The notes below the pieces were generated by a model. It saw only the letters and a list, made by a program, of their open reading frames with translations, was not told the origin of the DNA and did not search any database. Shown one piece after another: positions 54,101 to 62,547 of a stretch of 64,000 bases of DNA (its first letter is position 1; every line of letters starts with the position of its first letter). The DNA is taken from the NCBI GenBank assembly GCA_022825895.1, contig JAJDVX010000001.1, positions 42,238 through 106,237 of the forward strand, in the 5' to 3' direction. This stretch comes from Chloroflexota bacterium. Lineage in GTDB: Bacteria; Chloroflexota; UBA11872. The position numbers were made by a program, and so were the translations under genes.

Positions 54101-54348
54101 AGCTCACCTCGCATGCCACGATCAAAGAATACGCTGACGACTCGCCAGGGCAAGACACTCGTATTGACGGCCACCCGCAGCACCCGGTCGCCACGCTCCG
54201 GTACGCGACCAAAGAACCGTTCCACGTCGGGATCGTTCGGATCGGGCACTCGCAACTCAACCGAGGCTACGACACGCTCGACCCAGGCCACAGGTATCCC
54301 TCGCTCCTGCATAACGTGGCGTGCGTGCCTCGAAAACCTCAGTTGCAT
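54097..54348 (-). CDS. DUF4258 family small protein (putative toxin)
   Basis: 83 residues: LRFSRHARHVMQERGIPVAW, then VERVVASVELRVPDP and a final RVVSVFFDRGMRG strand, as in DUF4258, which is distantly related to RelE/BrnT-like RNases. It is first in a two-gene operon with DUF2283. Toxin function is inferred from this pairing only. Confidence 0.83.
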   Translation of the reverse strand: MQLRFSRHARHVMQERGIPVAWVERVVASVELRVPDPNDPDVERFFGRVPERGDRVLRVAVNTSVLPWRVVSVFFDRGMRGEL

Positions 54349-54434
54349 CGCACTGAACGTAGTGAACTCTCGAGCATGTCACTACCATAGCCTTGACAAG
54401 TAGCCCCGCGAACGCCTGCTCCACTTCACCTCCC

Positions 54435-56093
54435 ATGCCCCCCAACTTCCTCTTCATCACCACCGACCAGCAACGCTGGGACACCCTTCGCTGCGCCGGC
54501 AACCCCGCCATCCGTACCCCCAATCTCGACGCCCTCGCCGCCCGCGGCGTCCGTTTCACCCGCGCCTACCCCAGCACCCCCATCTGCATGCCCGCGCGCG
54601 CCACCATGATCACCGGCCGCAGCCAGCGCGGGCACCAGGTCTTCGAACACGAAATCAACCTCAACGAAAACATCCCCGTCCTCGGCGACGCCCTCCACGA
54701 AGTCGGCTACACCACTGCCCTCTTCGGCAAACCCCACTTCAAAGTCTGGGAAATCGAGGACGCCCTCCCCGAACATCCCCCCGCCGGCGCCGCCGTCGAT
54801 CCCAGCGACGGCCTCTGGCACGGTCCCTACTACGGGTTCGACCACGTCGTCCACTTCACCGGCCACCGCAAACCCGGCGGCCACTGGCGCGTCTGGCTCG
54901 AGCGCGAACACCCCGATAGCATCCCCCTCTGGGAACCCGAAGCCTCACCCAAGCCCCCGCTCCGCCCCGGCGCCTGGCACAACGCCATCCCCAAGGAACT
55001 CCACCACACCCACTACCTCGCCGACCAGCTCATCCACTGGCTCGACACCCGCGCTCAATCCGACGAATCCGACCCCTTCTTCGCCTGGCTCTCCTTCCCC
55101 GACCCCCACGGCCCCTTCTGCCCGCCCGCCCCCTACAGCGACATGTACGACCCCGCCGACATGCCCCTCCCCGTCCCCGCCAACGACGACTTCGACCTCA
55201 AACCGCCCCACTACCGCTGGTCCGTCGAGCGCAAACACTCCTGGTACGGCGGCAGCCCCTCTGGTTCACATGACCCCGACAACCAGCGCCAGGTCCGTGC
55301 CCTCTACTACGGAATGATCACTTTCATCGACGACATGATCGGCCGCGTCCTCCAGGCTCTTGAACGCCACGGCCTCGCCCACAACACCCACGTAATCTTC
55401 ACCTCCGACCACGGCGAGATGATCGACGACCACGGCCAGGGCGGAAAGCCCCCCATGACCTACGAATCCGTCATCCGCGTCCCTTTCCTCTGGGCCGGAC
55501 CCGACATCCCCGCCGACCGCGTCCACCACGGCCCCGCCACCCACCTTGACCTTGTTCCCACCGTCATCGACCTCGCCAACGCCCCGCCCCTCCCCGGCAT
55601 GGAAGGCCGCTCCTTCGCCCCCCTGCTGCACGGTGAGACCGACACCCACCGCGACGCCGTCATCGTCGAGCGCATCGGCGTCGAACGCCACACCAGCGAA
55701 CCCATCATCCGCCAGAAAATCCTCGTCACCCCCCGCTACAAACTCGCCCACTACGGCTCCGCCATGCCCGGTGAGCTCTACGACCTCGACAACGACCCCG
55801 AAGAATTCACCAACCTCTGGAACGACCCCGCCCACGCCCACATCCGCGCCCAGCTCACCGAGCGCCTCCTCACCGAAATCATCGACGACGAACTCGGCGA
55901 CCCCGTCAACGTCTTCCTCCGCCAGCCCCTGTCTCCGTTCGGCTCCTTCCGCGACCCCGACCTCCGCCAACCCACCGAGTCCTACCGCCGCCGCACCCTC
56001 AGCCCCACCTCCCGCCTCTTCAAGAAAAAAGACCCCCGCATGCTCCACAACGAACACCTCGCCGAACAACGCCAACAATCCCAAGACCCCTAA
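54435..56093 (+). CDS. Sulfatase (formylglycine-dependent arylsulfatase family)
   Basis: 552 residues from the ATG at 54435. The sulfatase signature CxPxR is C51-M-P53-A-R55 in TPICMPARATMITGR; C51 would be converted to formylglycine. Metal ligands are D11 (ITTDQQRWD) and the later TSDHGEMIDDHG. A C-terminal extension (about 470-552) is typical of heparan- or choline-sulfatase-like members. No signal peptide, so it works in the cytoplasm on imported sulfated sugars or lipids. Third-codon positions are almost all C, a stronger bias than in the first 40 kb. Confidence 0.92.
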   Translation: MPPNFLFITTDQQRWDTLRCAGNPAIRTPNLDALAARGVRFTRAYPSTPICMPARATMITGRSQRGHQVFEHEINLNENIPVLGDALHEVGYTTALFGKPHFKVWEIEDALPEHPPAGAAVDPSDGLWHGPYYGFDHVVHFTGHRKPGGHWRVWLEREHPDSIPLWEPEASPKPPLRPGAWHNAIPKELHHTHYLADQLIHWLDTRAQSDESDPFFAWLSFPDPHGPFCPPAPYSDMYDPADMPLPVPANDDFDLKPPHYRWSVERKHSWYGGSPSGSHDPDNQRQVRALYYGMITFIDDMIGRVLQALERHGLAHNTHVIFTSDHGEMIDDHGQGGKPPMTYESVIRVPFLWAGPDIPADRVHHGPATHLDLVPTVIDLANAPPLPGMEGRSFAPLLHGETDTHRDAVIVERIGVERHTSEPIIRQKILVTPRYKLAHYGSAMPGELYDLDNDPEEFTNLWNDPAHAHIRAQLTERLLTEIIDDELGDPVNVFLRQPLSPFGSFRDPDLRQPTESYRRRTLSPTSRLFKKKDPRMLHNEHLAEQRQQSQDP

Positions 56094-56106
56094 CCCCCAT
56101 TCACCC

Positions 56107-56215
56107 CGTCCGTTCGCGGTGAGCCGGTGCGGAGTCCCCGAAGCACCGTGTCTAACCACCCCACCCCGTTCGTGGTGAGCCGGGCCTGAGTCCCCGAAGG
56201 CCCGTGTCGAACCAC
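56107..56215 (+). repeat. Two tandem GTTCGTGGTGAGCC-type repeats
   Basis: CCGTTCGCGGTGAGCC at 56109 and CCGTTCGTGGTGAGCC at 56167 each continue through GAGTCCCCGAAG to GTGTC(G/T)AACCACC, so the ends can pair (GGTTCGA-type arms). These are about 50-bp REP-like elements; a third with arms CCGTTCG/CGAACGG is at 58648. Confidence 0.7.
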
Positions 56216-56249
56216 CCTCCGACCTCCCAGCCTCACGGCCACCCCCGCC

Positions 56250-56285
56250 ATCCCGGCGTCTTCAGCCGGGATCCAGCAGCACCCA
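56250..56285 (+). repeat. ATCCCGGC hairpin repeat
   Basis: ATCCCGGC-gtcttca-GCCGGGAT forms a perfect eight-base hairpin, followed by CCAGCAGCACCCAAC. The same tail follows a TCCCCGC/GCGGGGA hairpin at 59787-59820, so both belong to one dispersed family. Confidence 0.7.
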
Positions 56286-56585
56286 ACTAACCAGGCGCAC
56301 CCGGTCACCCCGTCCTCTGCAGCATCCCGGCGATCTTCCCCTCTCCAAGTGGCAAGGCCGAGCCTGCACCGGATTCGATCCGAGGTTCGGGCGTCTTCGC
56401 CCGAACTCCGTGAGGGTCGTCCGCGCACCCACCCCGCTCACGACGCGGCTCGGGCCAGGGTCACACTCCTATTTGGAGACGCCGTCCTTTCTCCCTCTCC
56501 CTTGAGGGAGAGGGCTGGGGTGAGGGTGGCTGCCTCAGTGAAGCAGCCGAGCCGAAGTCGAGCACCCTCCTCCGGGACCGCCCCT

Positions 56586-56653
56586 CTTCACCCTCTCCTG
56601 GGGGAGAGGCAGATTCGGGCGTCTTCGGCCGAAATCGATGAGGGGTCTTCCGC
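56586..56653 (+). repeat. Dispersed 70-bp repeat, diverged copy 3
   Basis: CTTCACCCTCTCCTGGGGGA through GAGGGGTCTTCCGC, same order and orientation as the two copies at 49.4-49.7 kb, with substitutions in the second hairpin. It overlaps the upstream extension of the next frame, another reason to start that gene at 56758. Confidence 0.7.
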
Positions 56654-56757
56654 TCGTGCAACTCGCCCCAGCTACCCTGCCCATCAACGAGAAGCCCCTC
56701 TCGCGCCCCACCTCCCATTCCCTTACGCTGCCCCCACCACCCCCACCCAAAACCCCC

Positions 56758-58638
56758 ATGCCCTGGACCCAACTCTCCCCCCGCATCCACCGCTTCACCG
56801 ACACCTGCAACGCCTACTGCATCACCTCCGGCGACCGCGCCCTCCTCATCGACGCCGGCTCCGGCGCCCTCGTCGACCACCTGGCAGAGATCGGTGTAAC
56901 CCAGGTCGAATGGGTCCTCCACACCCACCACCACCGCGACCAATCCTGGGGTACCCCCCGCCTCCGCCAGCACGGCGCCAAAGTCGCCGTCCCCGAGCAC
57001 GAACGCCACCTCTTCGACCAGGCCGAATTCTTCTGGCAGCACAAACGCGTCTACGACAACTACAACGACCGCAACACCTTCTTCACCCTCGCTGAAGACG
57101 TCCCCGTCGACGCCTCCCTGGAGGACTACGAAACCTTCACCTGGCGCGACGTCCAGCTCCAGATCATCCCCGCCAAGGGCCACACCCACGGCAGCAGCAT
57201 GCTCATCGGCCAGATTGACGGTCAGAAAGTCGCCTTCACCGGCGACCTGCTAGCCGCCGGCGGCGTCCTCTACCAGTACCACGCCCTCGAATACGGCTAC
57301 GGCGACCAGGCCGGCGCCCTCTTCACCCTCCAATCCCTCCAGGCCCTCCGCCGCCACGCCCCCGACCTCGCGCTCCCCTCCCACGGCGACACCATCGAAG
57401 ACCCCGTCGGCGACTGCGCCCGCCTCGAAGACCGCCTCATGGCCCTCGCCCGCCTCGGCGGCGGCATGCGCTTCCTCGGCGGCGGCTGGGACCACGGGCT
57501 CGACATCCTCCCCGACCCCAAATTCATCCAGGTCTCCCGCCATCTCCTTTGGGGCGGCCCCCACACCTGCTCCAACTTCTACGTCCTGCTCTCCGAGAGC
57601 GGCAAGGCCTGCTTCATCGACTACGGCCACGCCTTCTGGGCCCACATGGCCGTCGCCCAGGAACGCGAAGACGGCGACACCATGCGCTTCGTCGTCCACC
57701 ACCTCGATGAGTTGCGCGACACCTACGGCGTCCACGACATCGACATGGTCCTCATCACCCACATCCACGACGACCACACCGCCGGCATCCCCTACCTCGT
57801 CCGGCACGAAGGCGCCCGCGTCTGGGCCCTCGATGAAGTCGCCCAGGTTCTCGAAGACCCCGCCGGCTGGTGCAGCACCCCCTGCACCCTTCCGAAGCCC
57901 ATTCCGATCCAGCGCCACCTCACCGACGGCGAACGCTTCCAGTGGGAGGAGTACGACTTCGAAGTCCACCACGCCCCCGGCCAGACCGAGTTCCACTCCG
58001 TCCTCGCCACCCACGTCGATGGACAGAAAGTCGCCTTCACCGGCGACAACATCTTCCTCGAACTCGCCCCCGGCAACACCGGCGGTCTGACCACGCAGCT
58101 TTATCAGACCACCGTCCTGCGCAACAGCCTCCAGCTTTGGATGCACCGACGCTGCGCCGACGTCATGGACCTCGTCCAGCCCGACCTCGTCTGCCCCGGC
58201 CACCGCGAACTCATCCCCTGGGACCAGCGACGCGCCGCCGAATACCGCGACTTCATCGCCCGCAAAGAGCGCGTCGTCCGCGACCTGCTCGACGACCCGG
58301 TCGACGTTGGCGTCGACCTCTGGTGGGCCCGCCTGGTGCCGTATCTGCGCACCGTCCAACCCGGCGAAACCTTCACCTACCGCCTCCTCCTCCGCAATAA
58401 CGCCGAGCGCCCCGTCCAACTGGAGGCCCGTCTCCTGTGTCCCGACGGCTGGCAAACCTCCGACGCCTTCCAACCCCTCCACCTCGAAGTCGGCGCCCGC
58501 GGCGAACTCACCCTCACCGCCACCGCCCCACCCCACCCCGACACTCGCCGCATCCTCACCGCCGAAATCCTCATCAATGGCCAACCCCAGGGCCCCATCC
58601 CCGAAGCCCTCGTAACCGTCACCACCCCCACCCCCTAA
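56758..58638 (+). CDS. Protein with two fused metallo-beta-lactamase-fold domains
   Basis: 626 residues from the ATG at 56758. The first MBL domain (about 1-235) has H57xH59xD61 but Gln62 where the second His normally stands, plus GHTHG (142/144) and D163. The second domain (about 255-490) has a complete H335xH337xD339H340 motif and D430. The phrase (I/V)DGQKVAFTGD recurs at 153-163 and 420-430, showing internal duplication. A C-terminal beta-sandwich (about 520-626) ends the protein. The family covers hydrolases of thioesters, lactones and nucleotides. Function unknown. It follows a sulfatase. Confidence 0.88.
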   Translation: MPWTQLSPRIHRFTDTCNAYCITSGDRALLIDAGSGALVDHLAEIGVTQVEWVLHTHHHRDQSWGTPRLRQHGAKVAVPEHERHLFDQAEFFWQHKRVYDNYNDRNTFFTLAEDVPVDASLEDYETFTWRDVQLQIIPAKGHTHGSSMLIGQIDGQKVAFTGDLLAAGGVLYQYHALEYGYGDQAGALFTLQSLQALRRHAPDLALPSHGDTIEDPVGDCARLEDRLMALARLGGGMRFLGGGWDHGLDILPDPKFIQVSRHLLWGGPHTCSNFYVLLSESGKACFIDYGHAFWAHMAVAQEREDGDTMRFVVHHLDELRDTYGVHDIDMVLITHIHDDHTAGIPYLVRHEGARVWALDEVAQVLEDPAGWCSTPCTLPKPIPIQRHLTDGERFQWEEYDFEVHHAPGQTEFHSVLATHVDGQKVAFTGDNIFLELAPGNTGGLTTQLYQTTVLRNSLQLWMHRRCADVMDLVQPDLVCPGHRELIPWDQRRAAEYRDFIARKERVVRDLLDDPVDVGVDLWWARLVPYLRTVQPGETFTYRLLLRNNAERPVQLEARLLCPDGWQTSDAFQPLHLEVGARGELTLTATAPPHPDTRRILTAEILINGQPQGPIPEALVTVTTPTP

Positions 58639-58647
58639 CCCACCCCA

Positions 58648-58684
58648 CCGTTCGTGGTGAGCCTGCCCTGAGCTTGTCGAACGG
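58648..58684 (+). repeat. GTTCGTGGTGAGCC-type repeat, third copy
   Basis: CCGTTCGTGGTGAGCC through GAGCTTGTCGAACGG, with seven-base complementary ends CCGTTCG/CGAACGG. It sits in the 208-bp gap after the double-MBL gene, related to the elements at 56.1 kb. Confidence 0.7.
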
Positions 58685-58846
58685 AACCACAGCCCCGGCA
58701 GCCAGGCCAAAGCCGCCGTCGGATCTCCCTGCCGTAGGGGCGGGTCTGTGACCCGCCCGTCTTCCGCGCACCCGGCCCCGTCCCACCCTGATCTATTGCC
58801 GCCCCACCCACACCGAGTCTTCGCCCCCCAATATCATGAAACCCAA

Positions 58847-59776
58847 ATGAACGTCCTGATCATGGGTTCCGGCGGCGTCGGCGGCTTCATCGGCTCCCGA
58901 CTCCTCCAGACCGGCCACCACGTCACCTTTGTCGCCCGCGGCCCCCACCTCCAGGCCATCCGCGACCACGGCCTCTGCATGGTCAGCGAAACCGGCACCC
59001 GCCACGTGCTCGAGGTCAACGCCGTCGAAAGCCCAGCCGACGCCCCCTCACCCCCCGACCTCATCATCTTCGCCGTCAAGTGCTACGACACCGAACCCGC
59101 CGCCCAACTCCTCCGCCCCGCCCTAAGCGACCAAACCGCCGTCCTCACACTCCAGAACGGCATCGACAGCGTCCCAACCCTTGCATCCATTCTTGGAGCG
59201 GAACACATCATCGGCGGCGCCACCTGGCTCACCGCCCACATCCTCGAACCCGGCCTCATCGAATATCAGGACGCCGAAGTCCGGGCCGCCATCGGCGAAC
59301 CCGCCGGCGGAATCACCGACCGCGTCCAGACCATCGCCCAGGCCCTCCGCTCCGCCGGCTTCGAGATCGAGGTCAGCGACGACATCAACCACATCCTCTG
59401 GAACAAACTCGTCCTGCTCGCCGTCCTGGGACCCGTCACCGCCGCCTGCCAGCTCCCCCTCGGCCCCATCCTTGCCACCGAGGGCATGCTCGACCTCTTC
59501 CGCACCATGTTCAACGAAGCCATCGCCGTCGCCCGCGCCCAGGGCATCCATCTCCCCGACACCACCACCAACGACCTCATCGCCCTCCTCCAGACCCTCC
59601 CGGCCGACAACACCACCTCCCTCCAGGTCGACTTCGCCCACCAGCGCCGCGTCGAACTCGACTACACCGCCGGCGCCGTCCTCCGCCGCGCCCAGGCATC
59701 CGGCGTCCCCACCCCCACCCTCCAAACCCTCTACCTGACCCTCAAATCCCGCGCCCAATCCTTCGGCGGCCTCTAA
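58847..59776 (+). CDS. Ketopantoate reductase-like dehydrogenase (ApbA/PanE family)
   Basis: 309 residues from the ATG at 58847; the extension to 58748 contains repeat sequence. The nucleotide motif GSGGVGGFIG is at residues 7-16, with IIFAVKCYDT and LTLQNGIDS after it. HILWNKLVLLAVLG carries the catalytic Lys of PanE, and SLQVDFAHQRRVELDY is the conserved C-terminal segment. It could reduce 2-dehydropantoate for CoA synthesis or a related 2-oxo-acid. Its setting among sugar and sulfate enzymes favours a paralogue with another substrate. Confidence 0.88.
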   Translation: MNVLIMGSGGVGGFIGSRLLQTGHHVTFVARGPHLQAIRDHGLCMVSETGTRHVLEVNAVESPADAPSPPDLIIFAVKCYDTEPAAQLLRPALSDQTAVLTLQNGIDSVPTLASILGAEHIIGGATWLTAHILEPGLIEYQDAEVRAAIGEPAGGITDRVQTIAQALRSAGFEIEVSDDINHILWNKLVLLAVLGPVTAACQLPLGPILATEGMLDLFRTMFNEAIAVARAQGIHLPDTTTNDLIALLQTLPADNTTSLQVDFAHQRRVELDYTAGAVLRRAQASGVPTPTLQTLYLTLKSRAQSFGGL

Positions 59777-60079
59777 GCCGCCGAAATCCCCGCGAAGGCG
59801 GGGACCCAGCAGCACCCAACAATCCAGCCGCAACGCGCCATCCCGTCAAACCCGCCGCCCAAGCGCTCAATACTCCTCATCCCCGTCCCCCATCCGCTTT
59901 CTGACCGACGACGCGGTTACCCTGGACCTGCGGGAGCCCGCCTAGGTGTTCAACATGTCGCCGAACACCTGTCCACCATGCGTCCGGTCTGGACACCCCT
60001 GGGGGAGAAGGTCGGGGTGACGGGTCTTCCGCGCAACTAACCCCGAGTTACGCAAAGGTCACTACTGCCGGCTTGGCCG
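59777..60079. other. 303-bp gap with hairpin and GTTACGCAAAGG repeats
   Basis: No gene is supported. A TCCCCGC/GCGGGGA hairpin with the CAGCAGCACCCAAC tail is at 59787-59820, a GGGGGAGAAGGTCGGGGTGA fragment follows near 60001, and GAGTTACGCAAAGGTC is at 60045-60060. Confidence 0.65.
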
Positions 60080-60502
60080 TCAGTCTTCGGTAAAGGGGTT
60101 CTGAATCGTCAACTGCTCCACCCGCTGGCCGTGGTGCATGTCTTCACTGTAGAGGCGGGTGCAGCCAGCTTCCAGCGCGGCGGCCACGATGAGGGAATCG
60201 TAGAAGCTGAACCCGAATTGCGCGTGCACACGCAGGCCGCGCGTGTATAGCGAGCGCGTGGGATTGACCAGCCACAGGGGCGTTAGCACATCGTCCAGCA
60301 GCAGCCGCGCGCTGGCCGGTTGCGCGCCCAGCTTGCGGGTCACGACATTCAGCGTCTCCTGAACAACTTGATAGCTGATGCAGCCCGTCTCATGTTCCAG
60401 GCTGCGGCGCACCAGACGTTCAGCGCATTGACGCTTGTCAGGGGCCGTTTCATCGAACAGATAGACGAAGACGTTGCTGTCGATGAAGTCTTCAGCGCTC
60501 AT
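60080..60502 (-). CDS. vapC: PIN-domain RNase toxin (VapC family)
   Basis: 140 residues. The PIN acidic set is visible: D8 in FIDSNVFVYLFD, E49 (VVQETLNV), D102 in FYDSLIVAAAL, and a final acidic position near residue 120 in YSEDM. PIN toxins cleave tRNA or rRNA loops in a Mg-dependent way. It overlaps the upstream antitoxin gene by 11 bp. The standalone PIN order antitoxin-toxin is normal for vapBC. Confidence 0.9.
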   Translation of the reverse strand: MSAEDFIDSNVFVYLFDETAPDKRQCAERLVRRSLEHETGCISYQVVQETLNVVTRKLGAQPASARLLLDDVLTPLWLVNPTRSLYTRGLRVHAQFGFSFYDSLIVAAALEAGCTRLYSEDMHHGQRVEQLTIQNPFTED

Positions 60503-60716
60503 TCATCTCATCGCGCGTAAACCTGCGGCCGCCCGTTGCAATGTCACCCTGCAGAAGACGGATGGTCGCCATGGCGGCGTCGGCTTGGCGTGTGCGCCCG
60601 GCATAGTCCGCCAGCCAACGACGAAATTGAGCGTTCAGGGTCGTGCGCTCGTCCGCGGCGCGTGCGCGCGCTGCCTCGATTAGGCTCGCATCGGCGCTCA
60701 GCGTCACATTCTTCAC
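60492..60716 (-). CDS. vapB: VapB-like antitoxin
   Basis: 74 residues from the GTG at 60716, which has GGGAGG six bases upstream; longer frames to 60794 have no such site. KNVTLSADASLIEAARARAA followed by NAQFRRWLADYA looks like a ribbon-helix-helix domain (strand then two helices), and the C-terminal LLQGDIATGGRRFTRDEM would wrap the toxin. It normally represses its own promoter with VapC. Confidence 0.78.
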   Translation of the reverse strand: MKNVTLSADASLIEAARARAADERTTLNAQFRRWLADYAGRTRQADAAMATIRLLQGDIATGGRRFTRDEMNER

Positions 60717-60821
60717 TGCAGGCCTCCCAACAGTCAGTTCACTATTCCAGTGTACACGGAACCCGTGTTCGCCCCACCCGGAGGCTGGCCACACAGGCGC
60801 GGGCCGCCGCCGACCCGGTGG

Positions 60822-61040
60822 TCAAGCCACGGACTTGGTCGCTCGCAGCGGCAGAGCCTCCGTCTCCAGCGTCGAAAGGTCCAGGCGCTTCGACGCGTGG
60901 TCGATGTCAAAGCCCACCACCTCGCCGCCGACATCCAGATCAACGTTCAGCCCGTCCGTCACCTCACGCGTCTCGACGCCCGGCCCGTCCTTGAACTCAA
61001 CGTAGAGGCTGTCAGTCTCCGGGTAATAGTGGAGTCTCAT
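60822..61040 (-). CDS. DUF2283 family small protein, second copy
   Basis: 72 residues: RLHYYPETDSLYVEFKDGPG, then LNVDLDVGGEVVGFDIDHAS. It is clearly DUF2283. No DUF4258 partner lies upstream; instead the 5' side carries a decayed Phd-like antitoxin on the other strand. The orphan state suggests loss of the partner during island decay. The start codon overlaps the start of that pseudogene. Confidence 0.83.
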   Translation of the reverse strand: MRLHYYPETDSLYVEFKDGPGVETREVTDGLNVDLDVGGEVVGFDIDHASKRLDLSTLETEALPLRATKSVA

Positions 61041-61295
61041 GCGTAGTCTTTCCGAAAGCGCCGATTAAAGAATAGGTAGCGAGCTGATTGTGTTCACGCG
61101 TCACGGCAAAGGCGTCGTGGCCCTGGTGTCCGTGGCTGACGCCGAATTCCTTGAGCGGCTGGAACACTCGAGGAAAAAGAGGACATGGCGATTCTGAGCG
61201 AGCGGCTTCGAGACGCCGACGCGTCCAAATACATCCCACACGCCCAGATTGAAGCCGAAATCAACCGCGATGCCAATCGCCGCGGCCCGAGCTAA
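61039..61295 (+). pseudogene. Decayed Phd/YefM-type antitoxin
   Basis: Three reading-frame pieces join into one recognisable antitoxin. First MRSLSESAD ends in an in-frame TAA. Then SELIVFTRHGKGVVALVSV is the hallmark Phd strand-helix segment and runs to ERLEH. A one-base shift within the A-rich run at about 61170-61180 continues as DMAILSERLRDADASKYIPH and on to a TAA at 61293-61295. The N-terminal ten or so residues are missing. No toxin gene follows in frame, so the module is dead. Confidence 0.65.
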
Positions 61296-61322
61296 GCCAC
61301 GCCATCGCGCCAACACCTGCCG

Positions 61323-62294
61323 TCACTCCTCCGCGCTATCGACCTCATCGAGCGTGTACAACTCATAGCTCGTCATCCGAGCACCAATCTCGTGCTCAGC
61401 CAGCAGCCCCGCCAGTTGCTCCCCGCCGATGAGTGCTACCGGAGCCGCGTCGGATCGCTGCGCTTCCTTCTTCGCCCCCGAGCTATAGTCGCTCGTCGTG
61501 ATAATCAGGCCCTGTTCGTGCGCTCCCAGCGATCCCCGCACCTGCTGCACAACCGGGGCTATCACGTTGCTCTTCCAGCGTTTCGCCTGCACCGCCATTC
61601 GAATGCGAATCGCGTCCCCCACCACTAGAACTCCACGAACGTCGATCCCGCCGTCCCCTGAGGCAGTCGTTACTTTGACGCCTTCGAAGCCCATGGCTAC
61701 AAGCAGCTCGCCCACAAGACTCTCGAAGTCAGCGGGGGAGGTACTCCGGGCGCGGTCGAGCAGCCCTTCCCGTACCTCTCGATTTCGCTCGTCGATCAGC
61801 TTCGCCACCTCGTCGGGCAGCCAAGCGGTGAGACCGATCACCCCTCGGCCGTGCCGCACAAAGCGGGACGACTCCTCGCGTTCCTCATGGCGCTTGATCT
61901 CGCTATGGATAACCGCATACATGGACGCCGCCGGTGTGCGTCCCTTTGTCTGAATGAGTCCGCGTTCGAGTGCGAGCTTCGTAATCTCGGCATAGTGCAT
62001 GGGCTGCTGGTTGGGCGAACCACCGAGAATCCGTTCCGCCGCGTCACCGAACGACATGGAGTAGCCAGCAGGTCCGGAACTCAGGGCAAACAGGCCAGGA
62101 CCTACGTGAGCGAAGCGGGAGCCGGAGCCTCTCTTTGCTATGTCCCCGGAGATGCTGGCGTAAAGCGTACGTTCGGGGCTCTTGCTCGAAGTACTCCATT
62201 CCTTCCGGCCAAGCATAAGTTTCGTGATTTCCTTGTAGTGCAGCGATCCGCCCGCGTCCTCTAGAACAGCGGCCGCCGCTTCAAGCGTCTTCAC
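61323..62294 (-). CDS. Mrr-like restriction endonuclease with two HARE-HTH domains
   Basis: 323 residues. Two copies of the HB1/ASXL/restriction-endonuclease HTH (HARE) fold, about residues 3-72 (HYKEITKLML... RFAHVGPGLFAL) and 83-155 (HYAEITKLAL... RFVRHGRGVIGL), precede an Mrr catalytic domain (about 186-310). Catalytic residues are D218 in GDGGIDVRG and Q236-A-K238 in AVQAKRW, the DxxQxK set. Mrr-type enzymes cut DNA carrying foreign methylation. HARE modules are thought to recognise modified DNA. No methyltransferase is adjacent, consistent with type IV restriction. GTG start at 62294. Confidence 0.9.
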   Translation of the reverse strand: MKTLEAAAAVLEDAGGSLHYKEITKLMLGRKEWSTSSKSPERTLYASISGDIAKRGSGSRFAHVGPGLFALSSGPAGYSMSFGDAAERILGGSPNQQPMHYAEITKLALERGLIQTKGRTPAASMYAVIHSEIKRHEEREESSRFVRHGRGVIGLTAWLPDEVAKLIDERNREVREGLLDRARSTSPADFESLVGELLVAMGFEGVKVTTASGDGGIDVRGVLVVGDAIRIRMAVQAKRWKSNVIAPVVQQVRGSLGAHEQGLIITTSDYSSGAKKEAQRSDAAPVALIGGEQLAGLLAEHEIGARMTSYELYTLDEVDSAEE

Positions 62295-62298
62295 GACT

Positions 62299-62547
62299 TC
62301 ACCTCTGCAACATCCTTGCGAGCACCTGTTCTCCCTCGTCTATGCGGCAATCTAGCGCGTTCACTCTCCTCACCGCATCCCGATCAATCCTCATTGATGC
62401 CCTGACGGCGGTCTCAGACACAAGGGCAGACCGGTTGATACCCGAGGCCGTTTCAAATGGCGAAGCCGTTTCTGGCCAGCCGCTCCACTCGCCTCGAGTT
62501 AGGTCAGCACCACCCCAATAGAGAATTCCCTTGTCTCGAAAGATCAT
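62299..62547 (-). CDS. Small unrecognised frame upstream of the Mrr-like gene
   Basis: 82 residues (begins MIFRDKGILYWGGADLTRG). It ends four bases before the nuclease start, and that gene's ribosome site lies in its last codons, as in a coupled operon. The composition is ordinary but I see no domain or family motif. It could be a leader or accessory peptide, or chance. It is listed because of the tight spacing. Confidence 0.3.
   Translation of the reverse strand: MIFRDKGILYWGGADLTRGEWSGWPETASPFETASGINRSALVSETAVRASMRIDRDAVRRVNALDCRIDEGEQVLARMLQR

Larger units (their letters stand above)
56094..56757. other. 664-bp gap made of several dispersed hairpin repeats
   Basis: No gene is supported. 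The gap holds two copies of a GTTCGTGGTGAGCC-type element (56107-56160 and 56166-56215), an ATCCCGGC hairpin element at 56250-56285, and the GAGGGAGAGGG/TTCACCCTC repeat cluster at about 56490-56653. Related copies occur at 49.4, 58.6, 59.8 and 63.7 kb. Confidence 0.7.

Noticed and set aside
57250..58710. 486-residue antisense frame opposite the double-MBL gene
   Set aside because: It is Gly/Val/Glu-rich, without motifs, and results from C-ending codons on the opposite strand. The same applies to the frames at 45575-46933 and 55266-56159.
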